Positions 48,991 to 62,678 of a DNA stretch of 64,000 bases are shown piece by piece. Each line of letters begins with the position of its first letter. Within the stretch, counting starts at the first letter, position 1. Origin of the DNA: Phylloscopus collybita (lineage: Eukaryota > Chordata > Aves > Passeriformes > Phylloscopidae); contig JAJNNQ010000029.1 of assembly GCA_027886175.1 (NCBI GenBank), forward strand, positions 5,326,501 to 5,390,500, in the 5' to 3' direction. The notes below the pieces were generated by a model. The model did no database searches. It had not been told where the DNA came from and saw only the letters and a list, made by a program, of their open reading frames with translations. The position numbers and the translations under genes are program-made.

Positions 48991-50636
48991 TGGAAGATTA
49001 GGATTACATTATTGGTAAGGCTTCTGTGTGATTGAGATACTTGTTTTTAGCAACGTAACTAGTTCTGTGTATTTATTTCTCTAACCTAATGAAGATTTTC
49101 CTTAGTCTAGGTCTATCTATCCTCACTGAGTTATCAGTCATCAAAAAGATCTTTCAAACAATACTATAATTACCACTGCATGTAGCTTTGCTAGAAATTC
49201 CAAATGATTATTAATATTGTGGTGACTAATGCTACTTATAAATGTTCAGTTAGCATTTTAAATCAGTTTTCATACTTAGACTAACTTGTGTGGAGACTTT
49301 TGTTGGCCAGGTTTTTTGATGTTGTTTTTACAGTTTAAGTAATATTAATGATATGTGGATTATGGCATTAACTGTACTTAGCGTATTAGACTGTGCGCAT
49401 ACCAGATTTTTAAAAAACAGATTAACCTAACAAAGATTTGTGTGGTAACAGAAAGAGGTAAGAATTTAAGAAAACTAGGGACAGATCTTATAATGAAAAA
49501 ATAGTTTTTCTTTGCACATTAGTGTTGCAGTAGCTGAATCAGAGATGGTAGACAAGAACTAAATTTTAATATTTTATATTCACCAAAACCTCTGATATTA
49601 AGTACAAAGATACAGCCTTTGGCTGAGGATGTCCACAAGCCTAAGATTGCTGAAAGAATCTAGGAGGCAACACTTTACCCTTGCCATGCTACCCTCCACA
49701 CCTACAACTAGACATTTTCAGACAAAATACTGGACTACATGGGGTTTTGATATCAATCTTTACAGGCTCCCTTTATTATTGTTATATATTAATAAAATAT
49801 TAAAAATTTCAAGTGGTTGCCCTACTATTCCACCATAAGTTAATATTTGAATTCTTTTGTATATTTTGTTTACAAATGGTTCTTTGAACACTGGAAATGT
49901 GGAAAATCACATTTTGTGTTTACCATATGATTTATATACTTTAGTAATGTATTCTGAGAACTCATTAGGATACATGGATTGAAAATTCTCATTTGAAGTC
50001 AAATAGTTGTTTAGCAACTTTAAAATTTAATTAGAACCCTTTCCTGCATTTCATTATGAGGTTATTTCATAATTACTCAGTAAATAGGTCCTACCAGTGA
50101 CAACACATGACATTGCTGAATTACAACTGCACAGCTGGAGAAGATACTTGGAGAAATAAAGAAAAGATAAATGCACTGTTTAAAAAACATCAGGGGAAAA
50201 GTCAGCATTGAGAATCCTTCCTCAACCTTCACCCATGCTCCCCTTCACTGTTGCAATAGTGCTATGAAATTCAGCATGGCTGTTTATATTCTAATTAGAA
50301 CCAGTTCGTTCTTTACTTATGCAGCTTAGAGTAGTTGGGCTATTGGTACCTAGAAGAAAGCTATGCCCCTAACCAATGGAAGGATGGGTGAAGAGTGCTG
50401 CAACATGTACTCACTGCATTGAGTTTAGGCCAGGGAGTGAACAGGATTGTGTAGGATCAGGTTCAAAATATACTAAGACACACCACATTGTGTTTTCCTT
50501 TGTGAGTAAAGTCCTAAACATATAATTCCTTTTGCTTGTGTGATGCCTGCATTGCATGCCCCTCTGAATTCTGTCAGGAAAAATGAAGTTAGCACAATGA
50601 TCCAAGACTGTTTTAAAGGTAATGTTCTATTACGTT
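48991..50636. other. Non-coding stretch, nothing recognised
   Basis: AT-rich with short frames. Confidence 0.45.
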
Positions 50637-50638
50637 AA

Positions 50639-50697
50639 CAGTTGGACTGATGACCTTAGAGACATTTTCCAACCTAAAAAATTCAATGATTCTGTGT
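50639..50697 (+). mobile_element. CR1 3'-end fragment
   Basis: About 60 bp: TTGGACTGATGACCTTAGAG, then TTCCAACC and TTCAATGATTCTG, the plus-strand CR1 terminus. Confidence 0.65.
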
Positions 50698-50976
50698 TAC
50701 CATCTCTCAAAAAGAAAAACATGTTATTCTTATTGTTACATTGTTTTTGTGCTCATTCACAGAAGTACAGTATATACTTTAAAACTTCCAGACCGAAGAA
50801 ATTAGGATCAGTGGAATATTTATGAGAAAATAATGATTCACTGTGCCTTCCTTTCTCTTTTGATAGGAAAATTTCAACAAGAAACATACTGTAGATATTA
50901 AGCCCCCTCAAATTAAGCAATTAATTCAAATTATTTTGTATATCTTCACTGGTAGCTTTAATCAATATTGATATGT

Positions 50977-51728
50977 ATGATTGTCTGGGTTTGGAGAGAC
51001 AGGTATCTGCCAGGGAAAGCTGGGGTTTCCCTTAGAATGGGGAATGTAAACCCCTCACCCCCGCCAAATTATAATTTTGCAACTAAGGGCTTTTAGGCAA
51101 AGATTTGGGAATAGGAAAAACAGTTCTTTATTAGGAATACTAACAATACAAATGTAGTAGAAAAACAAAACCACCCAATCAAACCAGCAAACAAGCAAAC
51201 AACAATTTTGGAAAACCCTGACAGAGTCAGAGCTATAACCTGACACCCTGTTGGTCAGGGTGTTGGCAGCAGTCCCAAAGTGAGTCCTCCTGGAGTGGCA
51301 GAGGTGGTTCTGGTGGAGTAGAGATGATCCTGTAGAACAAGGGTCCAGTGGTGGTGAGAAGGGGTCCAGTCTTCCTCTGGGAATTGGGTGAAGGTGGATA
51401 CTTTCTGTGTTCCTGTGTCTCAGTTTTATCCAGGTAGGAATGGTTGGCTCCCCCCACTGGGTGGAGCATCTCACAATAGGATGATGTAATGTGGATGTTT
51501 TACTTTGGTGATGTGTGCTTTTAGGGTGTCTTAATGATCCATTAGCAGAAAATATTCCCCGGGCAGTGAAGGAGATAAGAAACAATGCCCTACCTGGTTT
51601 TAACAGTTGGCCCATTAACAAAAGGCACCCGCCCCACTCCTCCCAGAGTAAAGAAGAACAATTCTCCAACTGCTTTCAACAAATGAAATAGAATACACAT
51701 TTTTGGTTCCATAACCCAAGACAATGAT
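50977..51728 (-). mobile_element. Solo LTR (family of the 15090 LTR)
   Basis: The LTR is 50982-51723 (742 bp). On the minus strand it runs from TGTCTTGGGTTATGGAACC to TCTCCAAACCCAGACA. It is flanked by an exact ATGAT duplication (50977-50981 and 51724-51728). It is the cleanest copy of the family and fixes its termini. A minus-strand frame of about 204 codons crosses most of it. Confidence 0.93.
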
Positions 51729-54700
51729 TTTAATTTCCAGCTGCTTCTGCAGTTGAATTGGGCTTTCTACAATCACATAGAGTTTTCAACATCACAGAAA
51801 GCCTTGATTTTACCTTTTCCCAACCTTGTTTTTTATCATTCTTTACTGGTCCTAATAAAGATATTATTTGGTTCATGAAAGAAAACAAAGGATACAGTAA
51901 GCTTTTTCTCATTTTGCTTTTCATAGCTCTACCTCTTAGCTTCCTTCCCTTCTGTTCTTGACTTCCCCCTTCTTATATTTTCATCCTGTTTTCTTCCTGC
52001 TGACTCCAAAGGATGCCTGTTGCTATCCTTCCGCAGAACAGTGGCTGTGGCTCCACATACAACAGACATACTCACTCTCCATATCCCTCCCCCTGCTTCT
52101 TTCCACCCCTGCAGTGTTTCCTCCTTTGTACCTCAGGGAACTGATTCCAGCTAAAAGCCAGCCCAACAAGTACAGAGAATTTTTAACCCAGTGGCTAATG
52201 GTGATGGTTTTGATTGTTTTTAACACAGCTGGTATACAAGCATGAAAGCAGGGCCAGGAAAGGTTTAATACCTTCTTTGGTGTAGTATGGTTTATACAGA
52301 TCTAAAGCAAATCTAAGTTACGAAATTATCAGGTCCTTAATCTTTTTTCAATCAGCCAAATTCTACCTAAAATTTTAGGTGCAACATGCATGTTATTTTA
52401 ACTGAGGTTATTACACAACTTTCAGCAAAATGACACAAATTATATCAGCTTACACATCTCTATACCAATATCACAATGTCCAACAATTGCCAGTGTGTCA
52501 ATCGTACCACAAATAATTAATTGCACTGAACCTGGCTTATGGATTCCCCATAAAACCCACACAAGTTCACTTCCTGTGCTTTAAAAGCATGAGGTTACCT
52601 AAGGCATCTGAGAGGTTCACAGGCTTCTTCTGTAGAATTAATATACAAGTTTTTGCTTTCATCAACATTCCAAACGAGACAGAATGGTAAAAACCCATAG
52701 AGCAGCATGAAGCTTTTGGCAGATGAGTTCTGCTATGAGAGTGTCCAATAAAGGTTTTGCTACTGATTGGTCTGTGCATACCACCAGAGCAACATCATAC
52801 GCACCATATGTGTAAAGCACATTGCTTCCTTGCCTAGGACTGCAACCTTAGTTTATTTAAATAGGCTTTTCCACAGAAACAAAATTAAATTATAACTAGT
52901 ATATGATGCTTGAGGGGTTTTTAAGTTGTTTTATTTAAGCTTTTGCTTTTTTCTCCTTCAATCAAATAAGGAAACATCTTGCTAAAATGCACTGCTTTTA
53001 AGATACCTGACTTTCTCTCCAACGACCCTTTCCTTTTCCACTAAAAAATTCTCCTCCTCTAACAAACCCTTACACTCCCAAAATGAAGTCAGAAACAGAC
53101 ACACCATTTCTCAATATTAGAATATATTTCTGTCGTGATAAAAATTTGTTTTGCCTACTTCCATCACAAAACATCTTTCTTAAACATTTAAATCCTTGGT
53201 ATAATACAATATGAGAATATTGGAAATATTTCTCAGGAAGATGTAAAGTTGTAAATTACACTGAAGACACACCATTGGATTCCTAGATTCAAAATTATTC
53301 ATTTCACAAAATAATGAGTCTTCATAAATAACATAAACTGTGGATTTAAATCAGTTTGTTGAGATTTTTAGAACATTAATATTTTTCCTTAGCGCACATT
53401 TTCATGTATCTTCAGATAAGGAAAAAAAATCCCAACTTCTATAAAGAAAGGTTCCTTCTACAAAGAAGCAGCAACAGAGGTCTTGATATTTAATTTCTAT
53501 CTACAAGATAATGGTTTTGTAAAAGCTCCATCAATACATAGCATACAGTTGAAACATATCAGATTCTGTGTCACATGGATAAATTACTACTAAAAATATG
53601 GAAAAGTAGACATGCTGCATTTTGTACATTTGTTTCTGTCTTTGCAGAGTGATTAACAATCAAAACTCATGTATGGAGAAATAGTACTGAGATGTCAACA
53701 TTCACAATTATGTTATCTCTTTATTTTTGTACATGTAACCAGGGCCTAGTTTAATGATTATTAAAAAGGCCATTATGAAAATATCATTAGATCAAACGAA
53801 CTCCCAATTTTATTTTCAAATAATAGAAATGGAGGAATGGTCACTGAATCAGGAGTTTTGAAAGCAATTGGGATGATGACAGTCACCTAACCAGTGTCAC
53901 CTGACAGAAGAAAACCAGATTTCTAGGGTTTTTTGGTCTCTTGATTTGTCGTCAACCATCACCAATATTAAACAATAGACAAAGTACTTGGCCAAAGATT
54001 GAGGATTGTTTCACACTATTCTTTCTTACTTTACATTAAAAGATTATAATTCATATATTACAACATGTATATTGCAAATTCTCATGATATTTATAAAAAT
54101 CATGAGAATTAGCATCATGTTCTTTCATGAATAGCAATGGGCCCCATAAGGAAGACACCAACTTTCCTCCTATTTTGTCTTTGCCTAGGCTACCCAATGT
54201 GATTCCGTAGCACTTAACAGCTGATGCTTGCCTTTGTATATGACCACCTCTAAAAAACACCTGAAATCTATTTCAGTGCTCTTCCATACACTAACATTTA
54301 TTGTAAAGTAATATAATATTTATACAGGCCCTTACTGCACATATGCTTGGCAGTAATATTTTCATTTGAGTTACCCATTTGTAAAGAAAAGGTTTAAGAC
54401 AAATGACATGTTTTCATAAAAAGGTATCTAATGGAAGATAATTTTAATGCTTTAAGTTACAAGTAGATCCTTATTCACACTTTCTACTTAATAATACTTT
54501 CTAGATTGAAGAAACTCTATGAGGGAATTACACTAACAGTTAGTACAAGGGAGTAAATTACTTAAGCATGTGCTTAGGCAGCCAGCAGCATTAGGGGCTG
54601 CTGTCTGTCTTTGTGATAAATGATGGGTTTGTTGTTTAATAGCAATAATACTTGCCCAAAATTTATATATAGTACAGATCTGTTAAATGATGATTGTGTT

Positions 54701-55081
54701 GTAAGTGTAAATATAAAAAGAGATTGTCCTAGGAGCAGGAAAGTCAGTTGTGAATACTTAGGTTGAAATTACATTTATTTCCTGAATGCTGGTCGTGGAG
54801 TACAACATTTCCTCATAATTACCACAAATTACAATCTTTTCCATCACAGATTCTTTGTGTTCAACATAGGTATATTTTCACCTTAGAGTCTCAATTTTTT
54901 TTAATTGAAAGAATGCTTTGTGAAGGTTGTTATTCTGTCAATACTTTAAAAGTGAGATCAGACTTTAATTTTCTACAGTTAGTGCCTACCATTGCCTCAT
55001 TCTTCGATTGTGATTATCCACATCAATAGAAGAAATCCTTGACCCTTTAAGCAGAAATAATAATCTGCTTTTCATAGAAAA
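51729..55081. other. Non-coding stretch, nothing recognised
   Basis: AT-rich, few repeats visible, short frames only. Confidence 0.45.
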
Positions 55082-55082
55082 A

Positions 55083-55905
55083 TCATAGAACTGTCAAGGT
55101 TGCAAGAAACCTTTAAGATCACCCAGTCCCACTGTAACCCTAAATCACTAAACCACACCATCCAGCAACAGATCCAGACTTCTCTTGAGCACCTCCAGGA
55201 ATCATGAGTCTACCACCTCCCAGGAAAACCTATATCCTGACCACTTTAACAGTGAAAAAGAATTTTTCTAATATCTAATATGAATTTCTCCTGTCTCATC
55301 TTAACGCCATTTCCTCTGTTCCTCTCAGCAACAATGACAGCAGAGACCAGCCCCCACCTCACTGCACCCTTCTTTCAGGGAGTTGTGGAGAGTGATGAGG
55401 TGCCCCTTGAGCCTCCTCTTCTCCAGACTAAACAAACCCTGATCCCTCAGCCATTCCTCCTACGACATGCTTTCTAATCCTTTCATGAGCCTTGTTGCCC
55501 TTCTCTGGACACCCTCCAGCACCTCAAAGTGCTTTTCCAAGTGAGGGGCCCACAACTGAACGCAGGATTCAAAGTGTGGCCTCACCAGTGCCAAGTGCAG
55601 GGGAACAGTCACTGGCCTGGTCCTGCTGGCCACACTATTCTTGATACAGGCCAGGATGCCATTGGCCTTCTTAGCCACTTGGACACACTGTTGGCTTATA
55701 CTGAGCTGGTTTCAACCAGCACCCTCAAGTCCCCCTCTGCTGCAGAGCTCTCCAGCCACTCCTCCCCTAGCCTGTTGCACTGCATGGGGTGGTTGTAACC
55801 CAAGTGCAAGACTCAGCACTTTGGCTTGTTGAGTCTCATGAAGACGTACTTAGCCCATTGATTGAGTTTCTCCAGGTCTCTCTGTAGACTTTTCCTTTTC
55901 CCCCC
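55083..55905 (-). mobile_element. CR1 LINE, 5'-truncated
   Basis: Reversed 3' end at the left (AATCATAGAACTGTCAAGG). It is followed by TTGTTGCCCTTCTCTGGACA, TGGCCACACTATTCTTGATA and CAGGCCAGGATGCCATTGGC, the reverse of the late ORF2 coding region. On the minus strand it reads [23 protein letters not shown]. Frames are broken. Confidence 0.92.
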
Positions 55906-56838
55906 TATAAAAAAAGATTATTTTCATCCTGGAAGAAAATTCCAACCTGTCCAGTATGCAAACATAAAAGGTTTTTAACATGTCACAGTGGTCTATACCA
56001 GCTAAAATAACTGTACTGGATACCTCTGAAGTTGATATATGGAATTCAACTAAAAAGTCTAAGTCAGTGTGCAGGAAGATGCTTATTTAGCTACTAAGAA
56101 GCAGTAAGTATAGAATGCCTCCCAGCTCCAATCTCCACCTACCGATAAAGGTGCTCAACAGGGCTGTAGATGCTCTCAGTCAATTGGATTGAAATTCCTA
56201 TTGCTTTTTGAATAGCCACAGAATTGAGGCAAATTTTCTTTGCCACAATGACTCTATGAGAGCTCCCCTGGTAAACAGGGAAATACCCTTATCCTGACAG
56301 CCCTCTAATCTGTAACTCCTTCTATGAAAAATCTCTTCACCCAACTCAGCTCACCTCTCTGCTTTATGCTGTATTACCAATTCAGATGGTAATTGTGAAG
56401 CCTGCATTTTGCTCTTTTTTATATTAACAGAACTTTGCTGAAATCAATGTTAAAAAAAAGTAAAACCATAAAAACAATATAAAAGCTGTTTTGATATTCA
56501 CCTGCCACAAATCAGTAAGTTATATATTACCATGGCTTTTTAAGGATTATCATCTAGCCAAAAGTGTTCCTCCAGTGTCTATACTGCCCCTACTGTAAAA
56601 CTATTTCAAAGCTAGTATTAACTGTGACTTGTATTACCTGTGATACAGCCTAAATAACTTACAGCTTACACAAGCAACACAGATACCTGAAGAAGCAAGC
56701 AATCTATGAGAAGATGACAAGAAGCCTGCTAACTTTCCCAAGCCTACTAACAGTATCCATAGAAAGGCAGCACAGCCTACTGCAAGTAATGGGACAGGGA
56801 ACACAGCAATGCTCACCAGAAGATGTCAAGGGCTCAGT
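55906..56838. other. Non-coding stretch, nothing recognised
   Basis: Short frames only. Confidence 0.45.
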
Positions 56839-56843
56839 AAATC

Positions 56844-57634
56844 TGTCTTGGTTTGGAAAGACAGGTATCTGCCAGGGAAAGCTGGAGTTTCCCTTAGAAT
56901 GGGGAATGTAAACCCCTCACCCCCGCCAAATTATAATTTTGCAACTAAGGGCTTTTAGGCAAAGATTTGGGAATAGGAATAACAGTTTTTTACTAGGAAT
57001 ATTAACAATACAAATGTAGTAGAAAAAAACAAAACCACCCAACCAAACCAGCAAACAACAATTTTTGAGAACCCTGACAGAGTCAGAGCTACAACCTGAC
57101 ACCCTGTTGGTCAGGGTGTTGGAAGCAGTCCCAAAGTGAGTCCTCCTGGAGTGGCAGAGGTGGTTCTGGTGGAGTAGAGATGATCCTGTAGAACAAGGGT
57201 CCAGTGGTGGTGAGAAGGGGTCCAGTCTTCCTCCAGGAATCGGGTGAAGCTGGACACTTAGAGCTCCTGTGTCTCAGTTTTATCCAGGTAGGAATGGTTG
57301 CACTGGGTGGAGCATCTCACAATAGGATGATGTAATGTGGATAGTCTATTTTGGGGATGTGTGCTTTTAGGGGTGTCTTAATGATCCATTAGCAGAAAAT
57401 ATCCCCTGGAGGGAGGACAGGTGGTGAAAGAGATAAGAAACACTGCCTCACCTGGTTTTAACAGCTGGCCCATCATCAAAAGGCATCCGCCCCCCCTCCT
57501 CCCAGAGTTACAAGAGATAATGAAAAACATCTTTCCAGCTGCTTTTTTCCCCATCATGTCATGGCTAACCTGAGCAGGCAGAGCTTTGTGCTGTGCACAG
57601 CCAGTGTGGCCTTCAAGTTGTGTTGGGCTGTGCA
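56844..57634 (-). mobile_element. LTR of the 15090 family with a different U3 start
   Basis: From TGTCTTGGTTTGGAAAGAC at the left it follows the 50982 LTR closely until about 57545. There the expected TGTCTTGGGTTATGG end is replaced by unrelated sequence. AAATCT occurs just left of the element and again at about 57632, a possible target duplication that would put the true end near 57634. That end would not fit TG...CA perfectly. Confidence 0.75.
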
Positions 57635-57639
57635 AATCT

Positions 57640-58062
57640 CTTGGTGGTGGGACAAGCTCAGCAGTACACAGTGTTAGAGGAGGCAGCAGGCAGCTGACAG
57701 TTGTGCCAGAACTTAAGACACCTGCACGGCCTTGCCTTTATCTGAAAGTGTTAGTTTTATTAACTATTATCTTAAATTATATTCTAGAGTCAGTGTCTTT
57801 CTTACTGAGATCATATGTACCAGCACCTCCCTGTAAGTAACAGACTACTTTACCCTGCAAACAGAACTCCACACGGGCCAGAGAGGGTGCTGGCTCATGT
57901 CCCAAGGACATTCTTGATGACATTGGAAAGGTTACAGCAGTACCTGATTAGTGGTAAAAGGAAGTGCCACACCCATATTCCAGGAGGAGGGTCCAGGGGA
58001 TTACTGACTGGATGGTCTGACCTCAGTCCCAGAGGTTAGAGCAAATCCTCTCTGAATGCAAA
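57640..58062. other. Non-coding stretch, nothing recognised
   Basis: Moderate GC, no gene or clear repeat. Confidence 0.4.
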
Positions 58063-58610
58063 CCTAGGCACATGAAGGTGACAGTAGTTTGAAACAGTCA
58101 GCACAGGCCTACAATGTCAAGTCATATCTGCCCAACCTAATTCCCTCTAGAAAGAGGTGTCGGATTGTGTAGATAAGGGGCAAGTGGTAGAGAAGCTTAC
58201 ATACATGGCAGGGAGGGGCAAGAAATGAAAAGAAAGCAATTAGAGATAGAGAACCAGTACGGCGCAGGTTGGAAATGTGGGCTTATAGAAATATAAGTTC
58301 AACAAAGACAAATGCAAATTCCTTCATCCTTGCAACAGTATAGGTTAGGAACCAGCTGGTTAGGAAACTTCGGAGTAAGAGCCATATGGACTCATGGGCA
58401 GCTTAACAGAAGTCAGCCATGTGACCTTGTGGTGGCAATGCCCATTAGAGCCAGCAAGCAGGTCCCAGAGAGCAAACTCCCTTCAGTGCTGGTGAGACTG
58501 CATGTGGAGTGTTGTGTCCTATTTAGCATTGCCTAGCACAAGAAAGCCACTGACAGTGAAGCATGTGGCCAGCAGACACTGCCAAGGTGGTCAGGGAGAT
58601 GAAGCACATA
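58063..58610 (+). mobile_element. Old, heavily decayed CR1 LINE
   Basis: Scattered CR1 ORF2 blocks on the plus strand: AACAGTCAGCACAGGCCTAC, TCATATCTGCCCAACCTAAT, GATAAGGGGCAAGTGGTAGA, AAGTTCAACAAAGACAAATGC and GTGCTGGTGAGACTGCATGT. Too diverged to set edges exactly. Confidence 0.6.
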
Positions 58611-61600
58611 CCATTTGCTGGAAAGGATGAGAGAACCAGTTTTTTTCGCCTTAAGAAACGAATCAGAAGCTGGACAAATTCTAACAGCCATACACTGCAA
58701 TTTCACCCTGTTAGAAAACCCAGAACAATAAGGAAAGAATGCCTTAAGGAAAAGAATAAAACTGACAGACTGATGCAAAAGTCTGTCCTCTATACACATT
58801 TAGATGACCAGCTTACTTGTAAAAAACTTGCCTCTTCTGTTGAATTCAGAGTTGTAAGGTCAGTTTACCTTTATCCTCTCATTTGCTGTTATTACTATTG
58901 GCATTCTGCTCCTTCTAGGAACATAACACCAGAGAATTGCTGTAATAAGAGGTGTTACTCACATTTTAAAGTCCTTTCTGCCTTTTCCTCTCAGATAAAT
59001 ACATTTAACTTCCCTTGCCACCAGATAATTCAGAAACACTGTACTGTAAATCACTTTCCTCCCCATAATAAAAAGCTTAGTTATCACCTTTTTATTCAAA
59101 ACAGAAATGTTCAACATTATTACAGCAAGACATCAAGAAATAGGTCTTTACATTTAGAACCAAATATTATGTTTACTGTTGCATCTAATTATGTTAAATG
59201 AAAATTTCTGCTTTTGATATGACCTGAAATGTATAATGTATTCTTCTACTGTGAACTTGCATTACTGAGCAGTCCAGAATACTTTTTAGGAAATCCCACA
59301 ACATTCTTCACGCATACTTTGAAATGACATTATCTCAACTAGCTGTTGCTTCCTGAGAATACTGCCTGCATTCAACAAGAAGGAGGTTGCTGAGTTATGA
59401 CATGCATATTTGTGGCCAAATATCCAGTAGGATCAGACTACTCCTCAAGCTGTTCTCGCCAGCCTAGTCTATTTGGAAACCTTCCATATTTATTGGACTA
59501 GCCATGGCCTTGTTCTATAGTTTGAGTGAATACCTTGAAAAGAACCAGGACACAGCAAAGTTTCTGAGAGCCTTCTGTTTTCTGCTAGCTTGCCTTAGTG
59601 ACAGAGCTTTTAAAGGATATTCTGATGCAGGTACCTGGCACTGCCATAGCACATTCGCTGGTTTCATTTTCTTGAATAACCATAAGGAAGAACTGACTTT
59701 CATTGTTAACAGAGTAACATCCATGTCCCTGTGTGAGAATACTGTAGGTTTCATATATTGACACCAAATTAATTGGAAGTTTTCACAGTGACCAGCAACA
59801 AAAAAGCAGCTTATTTTTCCCATTAAAAGGAAAGCATTCTTGAAGAACACGGATTCCGAAACAGTAGTCAGATACACTGCAAATGCAGAAGTCTACTTAG
59901 CATCTTAAACAAAGATAACACCAAGAAGTTAGTTTGTGATACACTGTAGACAAGAGATGACAGAAAGTGCAAAAGCTGCTTCCTGCCAGAAGGCTACATA
60001 TAAGGCGTGAGAGCAGCTGCCATGACAAATGCCTTCAGCAGCTGCTACAGGAGTGCTGTTGAACTCTCCAGAAATGTGGCCATACCTCTGCTGGGGTTGC
60101 AATCTGTGTTGTGAATTCAGCCGATAAGAACAGCAGTTATCTGAAGGGCTCTGACACAGAGCACTGCTAGGTACAGTGAGCACACCATGCATACACAGAG
60201 CACTAAAACATTAAGACTGTTAAAAGTTGATTCTAAGAGCAAACAAAGTGGGTAAGGCAAGAACCAATGACTGGTACACGTAGCCACATAAACCATTTTC
60301 GGTTCGACATCAGCTCTTAACTAAGCATGCTTTCTCAATATCACTAATTTCATTCACTTTCTTGTTGGAAAAACTATGCAACATTTCTCATTAATTCTAA
60401 AAGCTTGAACACAGATCTGGAAACCTTATACACCAGAAAACTGCACTGAAATACCTGCAGAGCAGTCATGCTGTAAACAGCTTTATCAAGATCTTCTTGC
60501 TTGTACTTGACCACAGGCATGCAAGTGGCTTTCCAGAGAGCACATGTTGAAAATGAAGACCAGGATGACGGGGGGGTGGGACAGAAGATGATGTCAGACA
60601 AGTAACATTGCCTTGGAGGTCAGAAGGCAGAGGAGGACTAAGAGAACAGGAGACGCATGCAATTATTGTAGCAGAGATGGCTAAACATTAACGTAAATGC
60701 AAAAGAGGGGCAGGTGTGACTTCATAATCTAAACCAAACACAACACTTAATTTGATTTTACAGTTTGAATAAGACGACTCTTGCTCTGCACAAGCAGAAT
60801 GAAATCTGTGGATTACTTGTGCCATTTGAAGTTTAAAGACTCCTATCCTTTTACATGCTAATGCAAAAACTTCAGAGTAAGTTTCCTAACTCATTATAGG
60901 AGAAATATTTCCATAAAGCAGCACTGAAGGTTTGCAGTCAGCTCTATTAACTTCTGCAAGGATTATATGAAATGAGGCTTGGTCAGTTTCCTACTAACAA
61001 GCAATTTTTTCTGAAACTGAAACTTAAGATACAGTAATGTAGGCTCCAGACAGGCAAAAGCTTTTGCTGTTACTGTTCTAAACAATGTACTGTTCCCAAA
61101 AGCCACAGAACATAAACCCAGAGGTGGCTCATGGGGTTATAATTTCCTCAGGTTCTCTTCACAGTGGGAGGCGGAAGGAAAGAAAGGGACACAGGGATGT
61201 TTGTGTTTATAAACTGTACAAAATAAAGCCTAAAACACCTCACACCTCAAGCATAAAAACTCTCAAGATGCCCCATGCTCCACCTTCTTCCATTTTTACT
61301 TTTCTTGGGAAATTACCTTCAGTTTTCCTTGGGGTCTTCAAGCATGGTTCTCAATTTGGGATTGAGTATATATACTGACATTGAGTATTTATAATGACAA
61401 TCTGTCACAGCAAATCTCAATGGCCTAACAGACATTGTTCAGAGAAAGAAAAGGCTTTGAAGAAAGATACTGGCAGATCAATTAAAAAAAAAAACAACAC
61501 CAAACCTCTCCTAGCCATCAACTTTACTTTCTTCACAAACACTACCAACACTGACTGCTCCTGTCACTGGTTCCCCTACTCCTGCCAGAATATTAATTCT

Positions 61601-61979
61601 TCTAAATTCACAGGGAAACAAACCAACTCAAAGCAATCAACCAAAGGAAAAAAATAAACCAACAAAAAAACTCAAAGCAAAAACCAAACCAAAAGCAAAA
61701 AACAAGTAAAGGGGAAAGCATGGGAAGAAGAAAAAAGAACAAAAAATCTAATCAAATAATTTCTCATACTCAATGCACTCAGTTGTATCAAAATGTATAT
61801 TTTTCTTTCAAAGTGACTAATCAGCATCCACCAAAATTTAAATGAAAACTTTATTTTAGAAGCAGAAAATTTAAAAAAATCAATCAAAATTAAGGCAAAC
61901 ATCAAATATACTAAACAACATGTGTGTAGCACAAGTATTTGATAACTCTGTAAAAAGCTTAGTCAAGTAACCATAAGAG
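58611..61979. other. Non-coding stretch downstream of RMI1
   Basis: No gene recognised. A plus-strand frame is open for 212 codons (58563-59201), starting in the decayed CR1 tail. Its composition is ordinary for AT-rich DNA and it contains no motif I recognise. Confidence 0.4.
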
Positions 61980-62678
61980 TTAATGAACGAGTTTATCTCT
62001 AGTTTCAAAACTACTAGCAATGATTAACATTAATGTGACAAAAAAAAATAGAATCCCCATGTTATAATAATTTTCTGCTAATAAACACTTCAAAACACTT
62101 GGCTTTCTTTTAAATTATTTATAAAAATATAGAGTTTTTTTTAAACTCCTTTTTGTATAGGATTGGATTTTTTTTCCTCACACTTGAATATTTAGAAGAC
62201 AATCTTTCATTTTTCTATACTTTAGGTTCTTGAACAGTGAATATAGATCTGAATCTTCAGATTGGCAGTCAAAAGGGAGTGTATTTGAACAATAATTTAA
62301 ATTTATTCAACTGATTTTCTCTAAGAAAAAAATGGTACTTTTCTTTTAAAAATCAGGTAAGTACCTGAAAAAGTCAAATAATAAGATGATTTGTTCATTT
62401 TTATACATTTCCTGACAAATTTTGCTACTCAGGATTACCAGTCTAGAACATGCAGGATTTTGCAGAATGAAAAAGTCAAGACACAAATATTTGAAATCTT
62501 ATTCCAATACTGTCACCATAAGAAATAAACTGCCTAGTTTTGCTGCAACAAGTAATATCCTTGTCTCACTTTTACATTATAATTCCTGATAAAAGACATA
62601 CCATTTAACTTTCAAGAGTTCTTCAAGGGAAATCTGACTTAAACATTTCCTAATATATAGTCTGCAAGTTTGCACATG
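61980..62678 (-). other. Probable RMI1 3' UTR and downstream flank
   Basis: This AT-rich stretch directly follows the RMI1 stop codon on the minus strand and has no repeat signature I recognise. Minus-strand AATAAA motifs overlap the stop codon (about 62671-62677) and occur again near 62303 and 61851. The last two are plausible polyadenylation signals, but nothing in the sequence decides which is used, so the UTR end is a guess. Confidence 0.5.
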
